A stretch of 10,142 nt of DNA. It comes from Bacteriovoracaceae bacterium. Its GTDB lineage: Bacteria; Bdellovibrionota; UBA1018. Under the pieces are notes generated by a model. The model searched no databases, was not told the origin of the DNA, and saw only the letters and a list, made by a program, of their open reading frames with translations. The stretch lies in contig CANMSW010000063.1 in assembly GCA_947500275.1 (NCBI GenBank), positions 1-10,142 on the forward strand, given 5' to 3'. Shown piece by piece: positions 1 to 6,875 of this stretch; positions within the stretch are counted from its first letter, which is position 1; every line of letters begins with the position of its first letter. The position numbers were made by a program, and so were the translations under genes.

Positions 1-21
1 GAGCTTAAGAAGCTTCTCCAC
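1..21 (-). CDS. 5' end of an unidentified leftward gene (partial, 7 codons)
   Basis: A GTG codon at 19-21 on the minus strand opens a frame reading MEKLLKL to the window edge. It is preceded by a perfect AGGAGGT Shine-Dalgarno sequence (minus strand of 27-33) with a 5-nt spacer, the strongest ribosome binding site in the window. The gene would lie downstream of the helicase on the same strand, separated by about 150 bp. Nothing can be said about its product. Seven codons are too few to prove coding, so the call rests on the ribosome binding site and its spacing. Confidence 0.5.
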
Positions 22-26
22 GTTGG

Positions 27-33
27 ACCTCCT
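27..33 (-). promoter_or_regulatory. Strong Shine-Dalgarno sequence for the leftward gene at the window edge
   Basis: The minus strand reads AGGAGGT, then CCAAC, then GTG. This is fully complementary to the anti-SD core with ideal spacing and decides the start of the partial gene at 1-21. Just upstream on the minus strand lies a small inverted repeat, GAGAC-4 nt-GTCTC (36-49), which could fold next to the ribosome binding site. Whether it affects translation is unknown. Confidence 0.5.
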
Positions 34-74
34 GAGAGACCCGAGTCTCGCAAGCCCTGTACCACACGGTGAGT

Positions 75-92
75 CAAAATGGAGCCATTTTG
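75..92. repeat. 18-bp perfect palindrome between helicase and leftward gene
   Basis: CAAAATGG and CCATTTTG flank a 2-bp centre with no mismatch in the 8-bp arms. It sits in the 147-bp spacer between the helicase stop and the leftward start codon. The dyad could be an operator for a dimeric regulator of the leftward gene. As RNA it would form a 7-bp hairpin with a 4-nt loop. No T-tract follows on either strand, so it is not a standard terminator. The rest of 22-168 shows no gene and no promoter I can defend. Confidence 0.4.
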
Positions 93-168
93 GGACCGGT
101 TCGGAGCTTTTTTGGGGATTCCCTTGGAGAGCAATCGGTCGTTTGACCAAAACTTAGACACCGAGTGC

Positions 169-2340
169 CTAGCCGGGGCCCGGGCCCTTATTTGCGCCGA
201 GCTGAGCGCGAATTTGATCTAAAAAGCTGGTGACGCGCTCTTCATGCCGCTTCACTTCTTCCTTCGAGTTCGGGTCAGGCGAATAGGAGTCGTCGCGAGT
301 AATATAGAGGTGGGCTGGAATTTCTTGGAGAAATCGGCTGGGAGTGCGTGGGACCGCTTTTCCATAGCGTATTCGGGTCTTGGTGCGGGTGATATAGAGT
401 AGTTCTTTGGCTCGAGTGATGCCGACGTAACAGAGGCGACGCTCTTCGCTGAAATCGTGGGCTTCTTCGATGGTCCGACGGTGAGGGAGTAATCCATCCT
501 CGAACCCAACCAGGAATACGACGGGATACTCGAGCCCTTTGGCACCATGTAAAGTGAGTAAAGTGACTTGATCTTTTTCAGCATCGCGCTTGTCTTTGTC
601 TTCAGCCTCGTCTTGAGCTTCAAGCATGAGGCGTGACAAGTACTCCCTGACGAACCCTACGGAATTAGCATGGCCCGCTTCAAGGTCATCGCCGAGGACA
701 TCTTCGGTTTTGAGCTGCCCCAGGCCGTTGATGAGTTCATCGATATTTTCCCAGCGTTTTTGGGCTTCGATGGGATCTTCCCACTCTTCTTCGAGTGCCT
801 TCTTCACCCCGATTCGTTCCAGTGCTGATTTGGCCCAGTTGGCAATCGCTGCGGGTTCGAGGGGGGTGCTCTCTAGATTTCGTCGAAGCTCTACGATGAG
901 GTTCCTGAAGTTCAAAACGGAGCCAGCCGTTTTGCCGGCGACCAGACGTACGGCGTCGGGAAGGGCTTCGAATAGGGGCGTAGCATTCTGGATGGCTTGG
1001 GCACTTAAGGCTTCCAGAGCAGTCTTTCCAATGCCACGGGCGGGCCAATTGATGACCCGTCTTAGTGAGGCGTCGTCCTTTGGGTTCACGATTAAGCGCA
1101 GGTAGGAGAGGGAATCCTTGATCTCTTTCCGATCCAAGAAGGAGAGCGCCCCCACGAGTTTGTAGGGAATGTGATGAAGCCTGAGTGCTTCTTCGAAAAG
1201 TCGGGATTGTGGGTTCGAGCGATAGAGAATTGCGAAATCTTTCCAGGGTCTCTTTTGGCGCGTATGGCCTGCGATATTCTCCTGCGCAAGCTTCAAAATT
1301 TCGTCTGCGACCGCCTGGGCTTCAGCACGATCTTCTTCAAGAATCAGCTGTTGAATGGGGTGCCCAGCCCCTTTATCCGACCAAAGCTTCTTGGGGTGCC
1401 GAACCTTATTCTTTGCGATCACTTCATTTGCCGCTTCGAGTATGGTCGAAGTGCTTCGATAATTTTGGTCGAGTGTGATCACTTTCGCCGTGGGGTAATG
1501 GTGAGTGAACTGCAGAATGTGCTGAGAGTCAGCGCCTCTCCACGCATAGATGGATTGGTCGTCATCGCCGACGACGCAAAGATTCTGCTGGTCGCGAGTT
1601 AACAGGGAGAGAAGTCCAAACTGAGACGGGTTCGTGTCCTGATATTCATCCACGAGAATATGGCGGTATTTTAGGTTCGCAGCTTTCCGGACGTCCTCGT
1701 GGCCCTCGAGGAGTTCGACGCATCTGAAAAGCAAATCATCGAAATCCATCGCGTCGAGCATTCGCAGCTGGTCGAGGTATCGCGGATAGACCTGGGCAAC
1801 GATTTCGCCATAATCGGGCGGTAGCCGTTTTCCGTCCAAGAAGAACTCTTCAGCTGCGCCGGCAGTGAGGAAGCGGTTTTTCGCTTGGCCAATTTCGAAA
1901 AGAATTCGTTGGGGATCGAATTTCCGATCGTCCACTTTGATCGTTCTGAGCGTCTGGCGGACGATATCGGATTGATCGGTTGGATCTAGAATTGAAAAGT
2001 TGCGGGAGAAACCAATGCGATCTGCATTTTGTCGCAAGATCTTGACGCAAAGACTGTGAAACGTCGCAATCGTGATCCCGCGGGTCGCTTGGGCCCCTGC
2101 AACTTTGGACACCAGGCCTTTCACGCGGTCCTTGAGTTCCTCAGCTGCCTTTTTCGTGAACGATAAACCCAAGATGCTGGACGCCGGAGTGTGCCGCTCG
2201 GTGATCAGATGGGCAATCCGATGGGCCATGGTGCTCGTTTTACCGCTCCCAGCCCCTGCGAGGACGAGGAGCGGCCCATTTCCGTGAAGGACGGCTAGGC
2301 GTTGGCGTTCATTGAGTTTGGAAAGATTGAGTTGGGCCAC
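169..2340 (-). CDS. Rep/UvrD/PcrA-family superfamily 1A ATP-dependent DNA helicase
   Basis: This is an ATP-driven 3'-5' DNA helicase acting in replication restart or excision repair. Residues are counted from the GTG at 2340 (723 aa). The full SF1A motif set is visible: Walker A GAGSGKT (29-35), motif II VDEYQDTN with D231-E232, GDDDQSIYAWRG from G258, QNYRS from Q292, LHGAKGLE with H598, and VGITRAK with the arginine finger R643. Segments such as GDDDQS, the GFEDGLLPH stretch and the late SRFLQEIP resemble Rep slightly more than UvrD or PcrA. The start is uncertain. The frame stays open upstream to a TTG at 2457 (762 aa), but that would overlap the divergent lipoprotein start. GTG 2340, or TTG 2346, aligns with the usual N-terminus of UvrD, which begins about ten residues before the conserved Q motif. 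None of the candidate starts has a good Shine-Dalgarno sequence. The gene ends in a GC-rich GPGPG tail, whose codons form the palindrome GGGCCCGGGCCC at 176-187. Confidence 0.95.
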   Translation of the reverse strand: MAQLNLSKLNERQRLAVLHGNGPLLVLAGAGSGKTSTMAHRIAHLITERHTPASSILGLSFTKKAAEELKDRVKGLVSKVAGAQATRGITIATFHSLCVKILRQNADRIGFSRNFSILDPTDQSDIVRQTLRTIKVDDRKFDPQRILFEIGQAKNRFLTAGAAEEFFLDGKRLPPDYGEIVAQVYPRYLDQLRMLDAMDFDDLLFRCVELLEGHEDVRKAANLKYRHILVDEYQDTNPSQFGLLSLLTRDQQNLCVVGDDDQSIYAWRGADSQHILQFTHHYPTAKVITLDQNYRSTSTILEAANEVIAKNKVRHPKKLWSDKGAGHPIQQLILEEDRAEAQAVADEILKLAQENIAGHTRQKRPWKDFAILYRSNPQSRLFEEALRLHHIPYKLVGALSFLDRKEIKDSLSYLRLIVNPKDDASLRRVINWPARGIGKTALEALSAQAIQNATPLFEALPDAVRLVAGKTAGSVLNFRNLIVELRRNLESTPLEPAAIANWAKSALERIGVKKALEEEWEDPIEAQKRWENIDELINGLGQLKTEDVLGDDLEAGHANSVGFVREYLSRLMLEAQDEAEDKDKRDAEKDQVTLLTLHGAKGLEYPVVFLVGFEDGLLPHRRTIEEAHDFSEERRLCYVGITRAKELLYITRTKTRIRYGKAVPRTPSRFLQEIPAHLYITRDDSYSPDPNSKEEVKRHEERVTSFLDQIRAQLGANKGPGPG

Positions 2341-2445
2341 GTTCAATCCGGTTAAACGAACCCAAGGAGGTTTGCCAAGGATTGAAGGAGTTGTTTTTCG
2401 TGCGGATGGATGATAACGCACTGCAACGTAAAGTGAGGACAGTTT
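2341..2445. promoter_or_regulatory. Divergent intergenic region, helicase and lipoprotein genes
   Basis: These 105 bp separate the preferred helicase start from the lipoprotein ATG, so promoters for both should lie here. On the plus strand TTGTTT (2391-2396) and GATAAC (2412-2417) are only 15 bp apart, a weak promoter candidate. A GTGAGGA sequence at 2432-2438 is the ribosome binding site of the lipoprotein gene. If the helicase really starts at TTG 2457, the region is coding and the two genes overlap head to head. Confidence 0.35.
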
Positions 2446-2856
2446 ATGCGAAATCAAAAATTCAGAACAGTTTTAGAGGGTTATGTGGCTTTGTTGGGTT
2501 TAGCGCTCCTCGGGGCCTGTAATTCTTTGACCGAGTGCCAGCGTTATTTTTCGATCCCAAGTGATGCCCTATCGTGTCAGCGTGGCGCGGATGAAGTGGC
2601 CCCCGCTGTGAAAGCTCGCTTTGCGACCCTTCCCGATCAAGATCGAGCCGAAGGAGAGTGCCGCACTCTCTGTGCAGAAGACTTGGGGGGCTACTCAGGC
2701 AGTATTGATGGGAACCAAGCCGCAGAGGTGATTGACCTTCAAATGGCCTGCGTGAAGGGCTGCCAGGGACGTCTCTTCTACGAGCGACAACAGCAGCGCG
2801 CTGCAGATCAGGGCTGCGAGGAAATCCGCATCGGCGGCGCCATACGCTGCATCTGA
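2446..2856 (+). CDS. Small cysteine-rich lipoprotein, function unknown
   Basis: 136 aa. The N-terminus has a short charged stretch (K5, R7), a hydrophobic segment (13-24) and the lipobox LLGAC with C25 as the lipidated residue. The +2 residue is Asn rather than Asp, so outer-membrane sorting by the usual Lol rule is possible. The mature part has eight more cysteines: 31, 44, 72, 76, 102, 106, 124 and 135. Two pairs are spaced CX3C (72/76 and 102/106), separated by 25 residues in helix-favouring sequence, which is the layout of a disulfide-linked helical hairpin. I recognise no named family. The ATG at 2446 has GTGAGGA 7 nt upstream. The gene stands alone, is divergent from the helicase, and is followed at once by a terminator. 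It looks intact. The lipoprotein call is firm; the fold is inference. Confidence 0.85.
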   Translation: MRNQKFRTVLEGYVALLGLALLGACNSLTECQRYFSIPSDALSCQRGADEVAPAVKARFATLPDQDRAEGECRTLCAEDLGGYSGSIDGNQAAEVIDLQMACVKGCQGRLFYERQQQRAADQGCEEIRIGGAIRCI

Positions 2857-2883
2857 CCTCTTAAAAATCGAACCGTTCATCAG

Positions 2884-2926
2884 ACCGCCTCTTTCGGAGT
2901 GTCCTCCGAGGAGGCGGTACTTTTTT
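2884..2926 (+). terminator. Rho-independent terminator after the lipoprotein gene
   Basis: ACCGCCTC (2884-2891) pairs perfectly with GAGGCGGT (2911-2918). An inner CGGAG-4 nt-CTCCG pairing (2895-2908) extends the hairpin, and a run of six T follows at 2921-2926. It separates the lipoprotein transcript from the cheY unit that starts 42 bp later. Confidence 0.85.
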
Positions 2927-2967
2927 CCGGGTGCACATTTTCCGTCCTACCGTAGACTGGGAAGGGA

Positions 2968-3366
2968 ATGCTGATCACCGAAATCAACGTCCTCATTGTC
3001 GATGACGTCAACTCCATGCGGGTAAATATTCGGGAGCTCCTCCGAGGGGCGGGATTTCGCACGGTTCGTGTTGCGAGTAGCGTCGAGGAGGCCAAGCCCT
3101 TACTCGAGGCTGAACCCTTTCAGCTCGTCCTCGCTGACCTCCATATGGAGCCGCTGAACGGCATGGACTTCCTTCAGTATGTGCGGGCTCACCCGGTTCA
3201 TAAGGGCATCGCCTTTGTTCTGGTCACAGCAGAGAACACGAAGGAGCACGTTATCGGCGCCATCACGGCCGGAGTCGATGATTATATCATGAAGCCCTTT
3301 ACGGCCGTTCAGCTGCAAAATAAAGTCTATGGAGTGCTTCAGAGAAAGAAGGTCATTGGCCTATGA
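2968..3366 (+). CDS. CheY-like single-domain response regulator
   Basis: 132 aa, a stand-alone receiver domain with no output domain. It relays phosphorylation from a histidine kinase by binding a partner protein. The active site is complete and falls on the same numbers as E. coli CheY: acidic pair D12-D13, phospho-acceptor D57, switch T87 and K109 in the KPF motif. The switch aromatic Y106, which moves on activation and shapes the FliM-binding face, is also present. The E. coli W58 is replaced by L58. The N-terminal DDVNSMRVNIRELL segment is close to chemotaxis CheYs. ATG 2968 is preceded by GGGAAGGGA at short spacing. The stop overlaps the next gene by ATGA, so the two are made together. 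No kinase is nearby. The receiver call is sure; a flagellar role is likely but not shown. Confidence 0.9.
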   Translation: MLITEINVLIVDDVNSMRVNIRELLRGAGFRTVRVASSVEEAKPLLEAEPFQLVLADLHMEPLNGMDFLQYVRAHPVHKGIAFVLVTAENTKEHVIGAITAGVDDYIMKPFTAVQLQNKVYGVLQRKKVIGL

Positions 3367-3830
3367 GTGCGCCCATTTCTGCTAAAAAGCCGACCCAATC
3401 CGAAATCGATGGTTTTGTGCGGGAGCTCGAGGAATTTGCTTTTAAAGCGGAACAAACTTTGAAGAAAATCGAAGAGGACCTCGAAGGGAATAGGGGCCTT
3501 TTTAGCCACTTCTCTGAAAGTATGTTCACGATTCGCGGCACAGCAGTGCAGCTTGGGTTCCCACAAATTGCTGAGATCGCGGAGCTGGGGGAAGAGCTCG
3601 CGCTCAAGGGTCAAAGTGCAACGCAACGGGCTCATATTCGCCGGTGCGTTGCTGCGCTTTGGGATGCTCAGACGACGGTAAAATATCTCATCGTTCATCA
3701 CGATCGGGAAACCGGGGATGAGCAACAAATTCTCATGAATCGCTTACAGGCGATGCTGTCTGCTTTTGGGGGGGCTCGCCCGAAAGTGGACCAGGATGAG
3801 ATTGAGGCGCTTCTTCGTAACCGGAATTGA
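3363..3830 (+). CDS. Hpt-fold protein without the phospho-histidine, with FliM/CheZ-like C-terminal motif
   Basis: 155 aa, coupled to cheY by an ATGA overlap. Residues 14-85 read as an Hpt four-helix bundle: a helix FAFKAEQTLKKIEEDL, then FTIRGTAVQLG at 55-65 in place of the usual HtLKGsa..LG, then a heptad-like helix IAEIAELGEELA. At the phosphorylated His position stands F55 and at the conserved Lys stands R58, while G59 and the L64-G65 pair are kept. It therefore should not accept phosphate. The last residues (142-155, VDQDEIEALLRNRN) resemble the FliM N-terminal motif SQ-EIDALL and the CheZ C-terminal QVDDLL, both CheY-binding peptides. A weaker copy, TQSEIDG, lies at 11-17. The inference is a partner that docks the neighbouring CheY. 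The middle part (91-135) is helical and unassigned. An ordinary Hpt protein is unlikely given F55. Confidence 0.7.
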   Translation: MSAPISAKKPTQSEIDGFVRELEEFAFKAEQTLKKIEEDLEGNRGLFSHFSESMFTIRGTAVQLGFPQIAEIAELGEELALKGQSATQRAHIRRCVAALWDAQTTVKYLIVHHDRETGDEQQILMNRLQAMLSAFGGARPKVDQDEIEALLRNRN

Positions 3831-3836
3831 AAGTCG

Positions 3837-5210
3837 TCAGGCTTTTCCGCGGATTCGCTCGACGCGGCTTGCGCGAGAATCCCCACGAAGTTCCGCGCCG
3901 AGGAGGATGTCTCCACGTTCTAGTTCTTTCTCGCCCTTTGTTTTCGTCTCAGGCGCTTGCTCGTCGTCCATATCAATATCAACGGGCTTGATCGTCCGAT
4001 AGCGTGCCCGACGTTTACCTTCTTGCCCGCAGACAAAGAATTCGAGATCTCGGCCCTCTTTGTGGGACGGACTGACAAGACGATACCGTTTTTCGGCCCG
4101 AGATCCCGCGAGTGCCGGAAGGATTTGCTCGACGGTTCGATTCGAGCGGGCAATGACCAAGTAGGAGAAGGGAAGGGTCCTGCGATCCAATCCCGCCAGC
4201 TGGTCGATTTTTCTGAGGTACGGAGGACGCCACCAGCTTGCCTCATCGTGGCACCAATCATCCTCGGCAGCGAGCGCCCCACAGGATTGATGCCCCATGC
4301 ACGGGGTGAGCACCTTCAGCCAGTCGAGTCCCTTTTTCTCGCGTAGAGCCAGGATCTCTTTTCGCAGCTCCAGAAGCCTCCGTGACTGCTGTTTGAGGGC
4401 AGGTTCCACGAAAATGACCAGTCCCTCGTCCTCAAGGTGGCGCTCCCAGGTTTCGACGAAAGTTTTGGCTTGAATCGAGGCGTCCAGAGGGCTCTCGTTC
4501 AAGAAGTAGCTGGTCAGCCAGAGGTGAAACGAAGGGGCTGAACGGGGGAGGAGGGGTTTCGAGAGATCCACGTCGCGATGAAAGGGGCGAACGCTCCAAT
4601 CACCGAGATCGAGGTGCTCGAAATAGTCGCCGGTCCAGCGAACGCCCATGTCGAGCGTGGCTTTGTCCTGTTCCAGGAGCGCAAAGTTCCCACTCGGGGG
4701 AAGTCCGGTCGGGGCGTGTTTTTCACCCGTAAGGATGCCGCAGGCCCCAGTCGCCGGCCCCGCGCCGAGCTCAATCGCGCGGAATGTCTTCATTTTTGAA
4801 GTGTCCCAGCGAAAACCCAGTCGGCTGAGTTCAGCCCAAACTGAGGCGACGCGGGCCTGGTTTGCGGGCATGAACGAGAGAAAGTAGGCGAGTCGCAGGT
4901 TCTTCGGATTAGAGGAGTCCTTCCAGTAGCGATCGAGGCCCTTGGATTGGATCTCGTCCCGAGAACGTTGCGTTCTCTTCACCTTTTGGCGTTCCTCTTG
5001 GTCCTCGTCCTCTTCGTCGGTCGGATCTTCAATCTTCCGATTGAAGAGGTTGGAAAGCTTCTCCACGTGAGGAAGGACCGACCTTTTCAGAAAACGCGGA
5101 GAATGGAGGTCCTCAGGGGAGGAGATGAGCTCTTCCTTAACCAAAAACTTGGCCAGAAGGGTTTCAAAGGATTGTCCAAAAGCTTCAGTAAGTGAGACTG
5201 GAACGCGCAT
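3837..5210 (-). CDS. Rsm22/METTL17-like methyltransferase-fold protein with putative Fe-S cysteines
   Basis: 457 aa. The core has the class I SAM-dependent methyltransferase layout: motif I AIELGAGPATG (145-155), a strand with WLTSYFLNE (231-239) and FVEPA (267-271). After this come C304-X5-C310-X9-C320 (in WCH) and, 73 residues on, C394 (in FVCG). Four cysteines in this arrangement after a Rossmann fold are the signature of Rsm22/METTL17, which assists small-subunit ribosome assembly and, in mitochondria, binds a 4Fe-4S cluster. Residues 61-73 are very acidic (EDPTDEEDEDQEE) and the last 50 residues are a charged, low-complexity tail. The ATG at 5210 is the first in frame after a TGA upstream; no clear Shine-Dalgarno sequence precedes it. 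Its stop lies 6 bp from the convergent Hpt-like gene, without a terminator. The family call is by motif; whether it methylates anything is open. Confidence 0.75.
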   Translation of the reverse strand: MRVPVSLTEAFGQSFETLLAKFLVKEELISSPEDLHSPRFLKRSVLPHVEKLSNLFNRKIEDPTDEEDEDQEERQKVKRTQRSRDEIQSKGLDRYWKDSSNPKNLRLAYFLSFMPANQARVASVWAELSRLGFRWDTSKMKTFRAIELGAGPATGACGILTGEKHAPTGLPPSGNFALLEQDKATLDMGVRWTGDYFEHLDLGDWSVRPFHRDVDLSKPLLPRSAPSFHLWLTSYFLNESPLDASIQAKTFVETWERHLEDEGLVIFVEPALKQQSRRLLELRKEILALREKKGLDWLKVLTPCMGHQSCGALAAEDDWCHDEASWWRPPYLRKIDQLAGLDRRTLPFSYLVIARSNRTVEQILPALAGSRAEKRYRLVSPSHKEGRDLEFFVCGQEGKRRARYRTIKPVDIDMDDEQAPETKTKGEKELERGDILLGAELRGDSRASRVERIRGKA

Positions 5211-5284
5211 GAGGTGCTGGGGCCGATATCATGGTTGGCGAGTTGCCGCCAGCAGGATAACCTACGGGCCGTAAGGCGAACTCC

Positions 5285-6796
5285 ATGACAATGCCCCCTG
5301 ATTCAAAAAGACGAGATTTCTTAGGTTTGGGAGGTCCGGCGGACGCCGGAGGGCGCTCCGAGTTACAAGAGCGCCTGGAGAACCGCATCGCGCTGTTTGA
5401 ACTGGCAGACCAATGTGGCGTTCCCCATCGACGGCTTCAGGTCTTTCGTCAGGACGAGACCCACCTTCTGCGCCGTTTTTTGGATCAACATCGGGGAGCC
5501 AATTGGGAGTCGCCCCTCTGGTTAACGACTGAGGTTGCTTCCTCGGGGTTTGATCGATGGAGCCCCCCACGCGAGAGAGGGGTGAGGGATCGAGAGCTCG
5601 CGCTTCTTGAGCTCGCTACGGGTCATGGGTTTCTGGTTGAAGCGACCCTCGAGGGCGCACGCCGTTACCGACTTGCCTGGAGACTCCTCAGTGCTGGGGC
5701 TTTCGAGTTTGCCCTTCCATGGGATGTGTCTCTTTCCGAGGGAAGTTGCGCACTGGGGCCGGTGCCGTGGCGAACACATTTCGCAGTTTGCCCGCCCTCG
5801 AATCAGTTGGCAGATATCACTCCCGAGTTGGAGCGACTGTCTCTCCAGATCCTCACGGAGGTTGGGGCTACCGGTGAGGGGACCTTCGACTTTTGGGTGG
5901 AAGGAGGGCGGACCTTTCTCGCTGATGCTTGGTCAGGGCCGCTTGCGGATTCCCCGTTGCCCTATGAGTTTGAATTGGCCGAGACCTGGTCTTTCGCTGG
6001 CTTCGTTTGGGCCATGGATGAACTGACGGCCATTCCTCAGCCGGGTGTGACTCGAAAGTGCGAGGTGGGGGAAGAGGATTTGCCGGGATGGAGTTGGCGG
6101 AAATTGCCCCAGCCCGAGAGTCATTCGGACCTTGGGCCGTTAGCGGTTTGCATTGGTCGTTCTTCGCAATTTGAAACAGGGATGGAGGAGTGTGGACGAC
6201 TCCTGCGAGGACTGAAGATTCATGGAGGGCTTCACGCTGGCTCGGGATATCTGAAAGAAATCTTGGCCCATGAGTGGATCCGAGATGGGATTTTTCATAT
6301 CCGTTTGCTGGAAGAGGACTGGATTTCTCACAAAGTCCCTCTTTCGCTAGCAAAATTAAACTCTTTGATTTCTAAAGTCATCGATCGAGACGAATTCGAT
6401 ACTTCACGAAGTTATATTGTTGATGGAAAGCGCCTGAGTGCACCTGTAGGCGCAACTTTCTTTTCATCCGACCTGTCGACAGTCGAGCCCCTGGGTGACG
6501 AATGCTGGAGGGTGTCGGTAGGGGATCTGACAAGGCTTGTGAGAAAATCGACGCCTGGCGCGCCAATTGGGAGCGGACTCAGGCGTGAGCTGCGAGCTGC
6601 CACCTCGGGTAAGGTCGAAAAAAGGGCCGAGTCGCTCATGGATTGGGATGGCGCCCACGTTTGTTTCGTTCGAAGCGCGGGTGCTTTGCTGCCACACGCT
6701 GTTCCGCGCGAATGGACCTCACGCTTTCGATGGCTGGTCACCCCGGGCGACTGGGTCTTGGCGGGGCAGCTTTTGGGCGTGACGATCGATGATTGA
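5285..6796 (+). CDS. Degenerate biotin carboxylase-like protein (acyl-CoA carboxylase alpha paralogue), probably inactive
   Basis: 503 aa. It aligns by eye with acyl-CoA carboxylase alpha subunits from FIGP onward: FLGLGGP (12-18), AL-ELADQCGVP (36-47), FLVEATLEGARRYRL (116-130) for vlvEk-RHiEvQ, then WDVSLSE (146-152) for the RDCSLQR loop, EGTFDFWVE (198-206) for aGTvEF, and LGPLAVCIGRSS...LLRGLKIHGG-GYLKEILAHEWIRDGIF (283-337) for the YDPLIAK...TNI.FL..IL region. Catalytic positions appear lost: A213 for the Mg-binding Glu, A215 for Asn, S217 for the catalytic Arg of NPRLQVEH, Y128 for His, A156 for Lys, D202 for Glu. The N-terminal Rossmann-like domain (about 100 aa) is absent and has no room upstream. 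The end, VTPGDWVLAGQLLGV (485-499), looks like half of a biotinyl domain, but no AMKM biotin site exists. ATG 5285 has AAGG 10 nt upstream. Homology is likely; function is unknown, possibly structural or regulatory. Confidence 0.6.
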   Translation: MTMPPDSKRRDFLGLGGPADAGGRSELQERLENRIALFELADQCGVPHRRLQVFRQDETHLLRRFLDQHRGANWESPLWLTTEVASSGFDRWSPPRERGVRDRELALLELATGHGFLVEATLEGARRYRLAWRLLSAGAFEFALPWDVSLSEGSCALGPVPWRTHFAVCPPSNQLADITPELERLSLQILTEVGATGEGTFDFWVEGGRTFLADAWSGPLADSPLPYEFELAETWSFAGFVWAMDELTAIPQPGVTRKCEVGEEDLPGWSWRKLPQPESHSDLGPLAVCIGRSSQFETGMEECGRLLRGLKIHGGLHAGSGYLKEILAHEWIRDGIFHIRLLEEDWISHKVPLSLAKLNSLISKVIDRDEFDTSRSYIVDGKRLSAPVGATFFSSDLSTVEPLGDECWRVSVGDLTRLVRKSTPGAPIGSGLRRELRAATSGKVEKRAESLMDWDGAHVCFVRSAGALLPHAVPREWTSRFRWLVTPGDWVLAGQLLGVTIDD

Positions 6797-6818
6797 AGCC
6801 CCCTCCTGAGGAGGCTTC
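6795..6818 (+). terminator. Hairpin after the biotin carboxylase-like gene
   Basis: GAAGCC-CCT and AGG-GGCTTC arms form a 10-bp stem with one C-A mismatch and a 4-nt loop, starting in the stop codon. No T-tract follows, so it is a weak or attenuating terminator at best, and read-through into the 6876 gene is possible. Confidence 0.4.
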
Positions 6819-6875
6819 GCAGTCTTGCCGGAATAGATCTCCAATGCGACACTCGGAAAAAATGAGGAGCGCTTC

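Noticed and set aside
1..72. Plus-strand frame from the left edge ending in TGA at 70-72, as the tail of an incoming gene
   Set aside because: It cannot be excluded, but its 23 codons show no pattern, whereas the minus strand of the same bases has a perfect Shine-Dalgarno sequence and start codon.
626..1602. Plus-strand open frames of 140-160 codons across the helicase gene
   Set aside because: They lie antisense to conserved helicase motifs, have no ribosome binding sites and give low-complexity Ser/Arg-rich translations typical of shadow frames.
2953..2958. TAGACT as a -10 box for cheY
   Set aside because: It would place the transcript start within a few bases of the ATG and has no -35 partner at the right distance.
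5868..6852. Minus-strand open frames of up to 160 codons under the biotin carboxylase-like gene
   Set aside because: They are antisense to a frame with recognisable family blocks; their translations are Ser/Pro/Arg-rich with no motif and no ribosome binding site.
6825..6853. TTGCCG-17 bp-GACACT as a promoter for the 6876 operon
   Set aside because: The -10 matches only three of six consensus bases, so it is not better than chance in a window this size.
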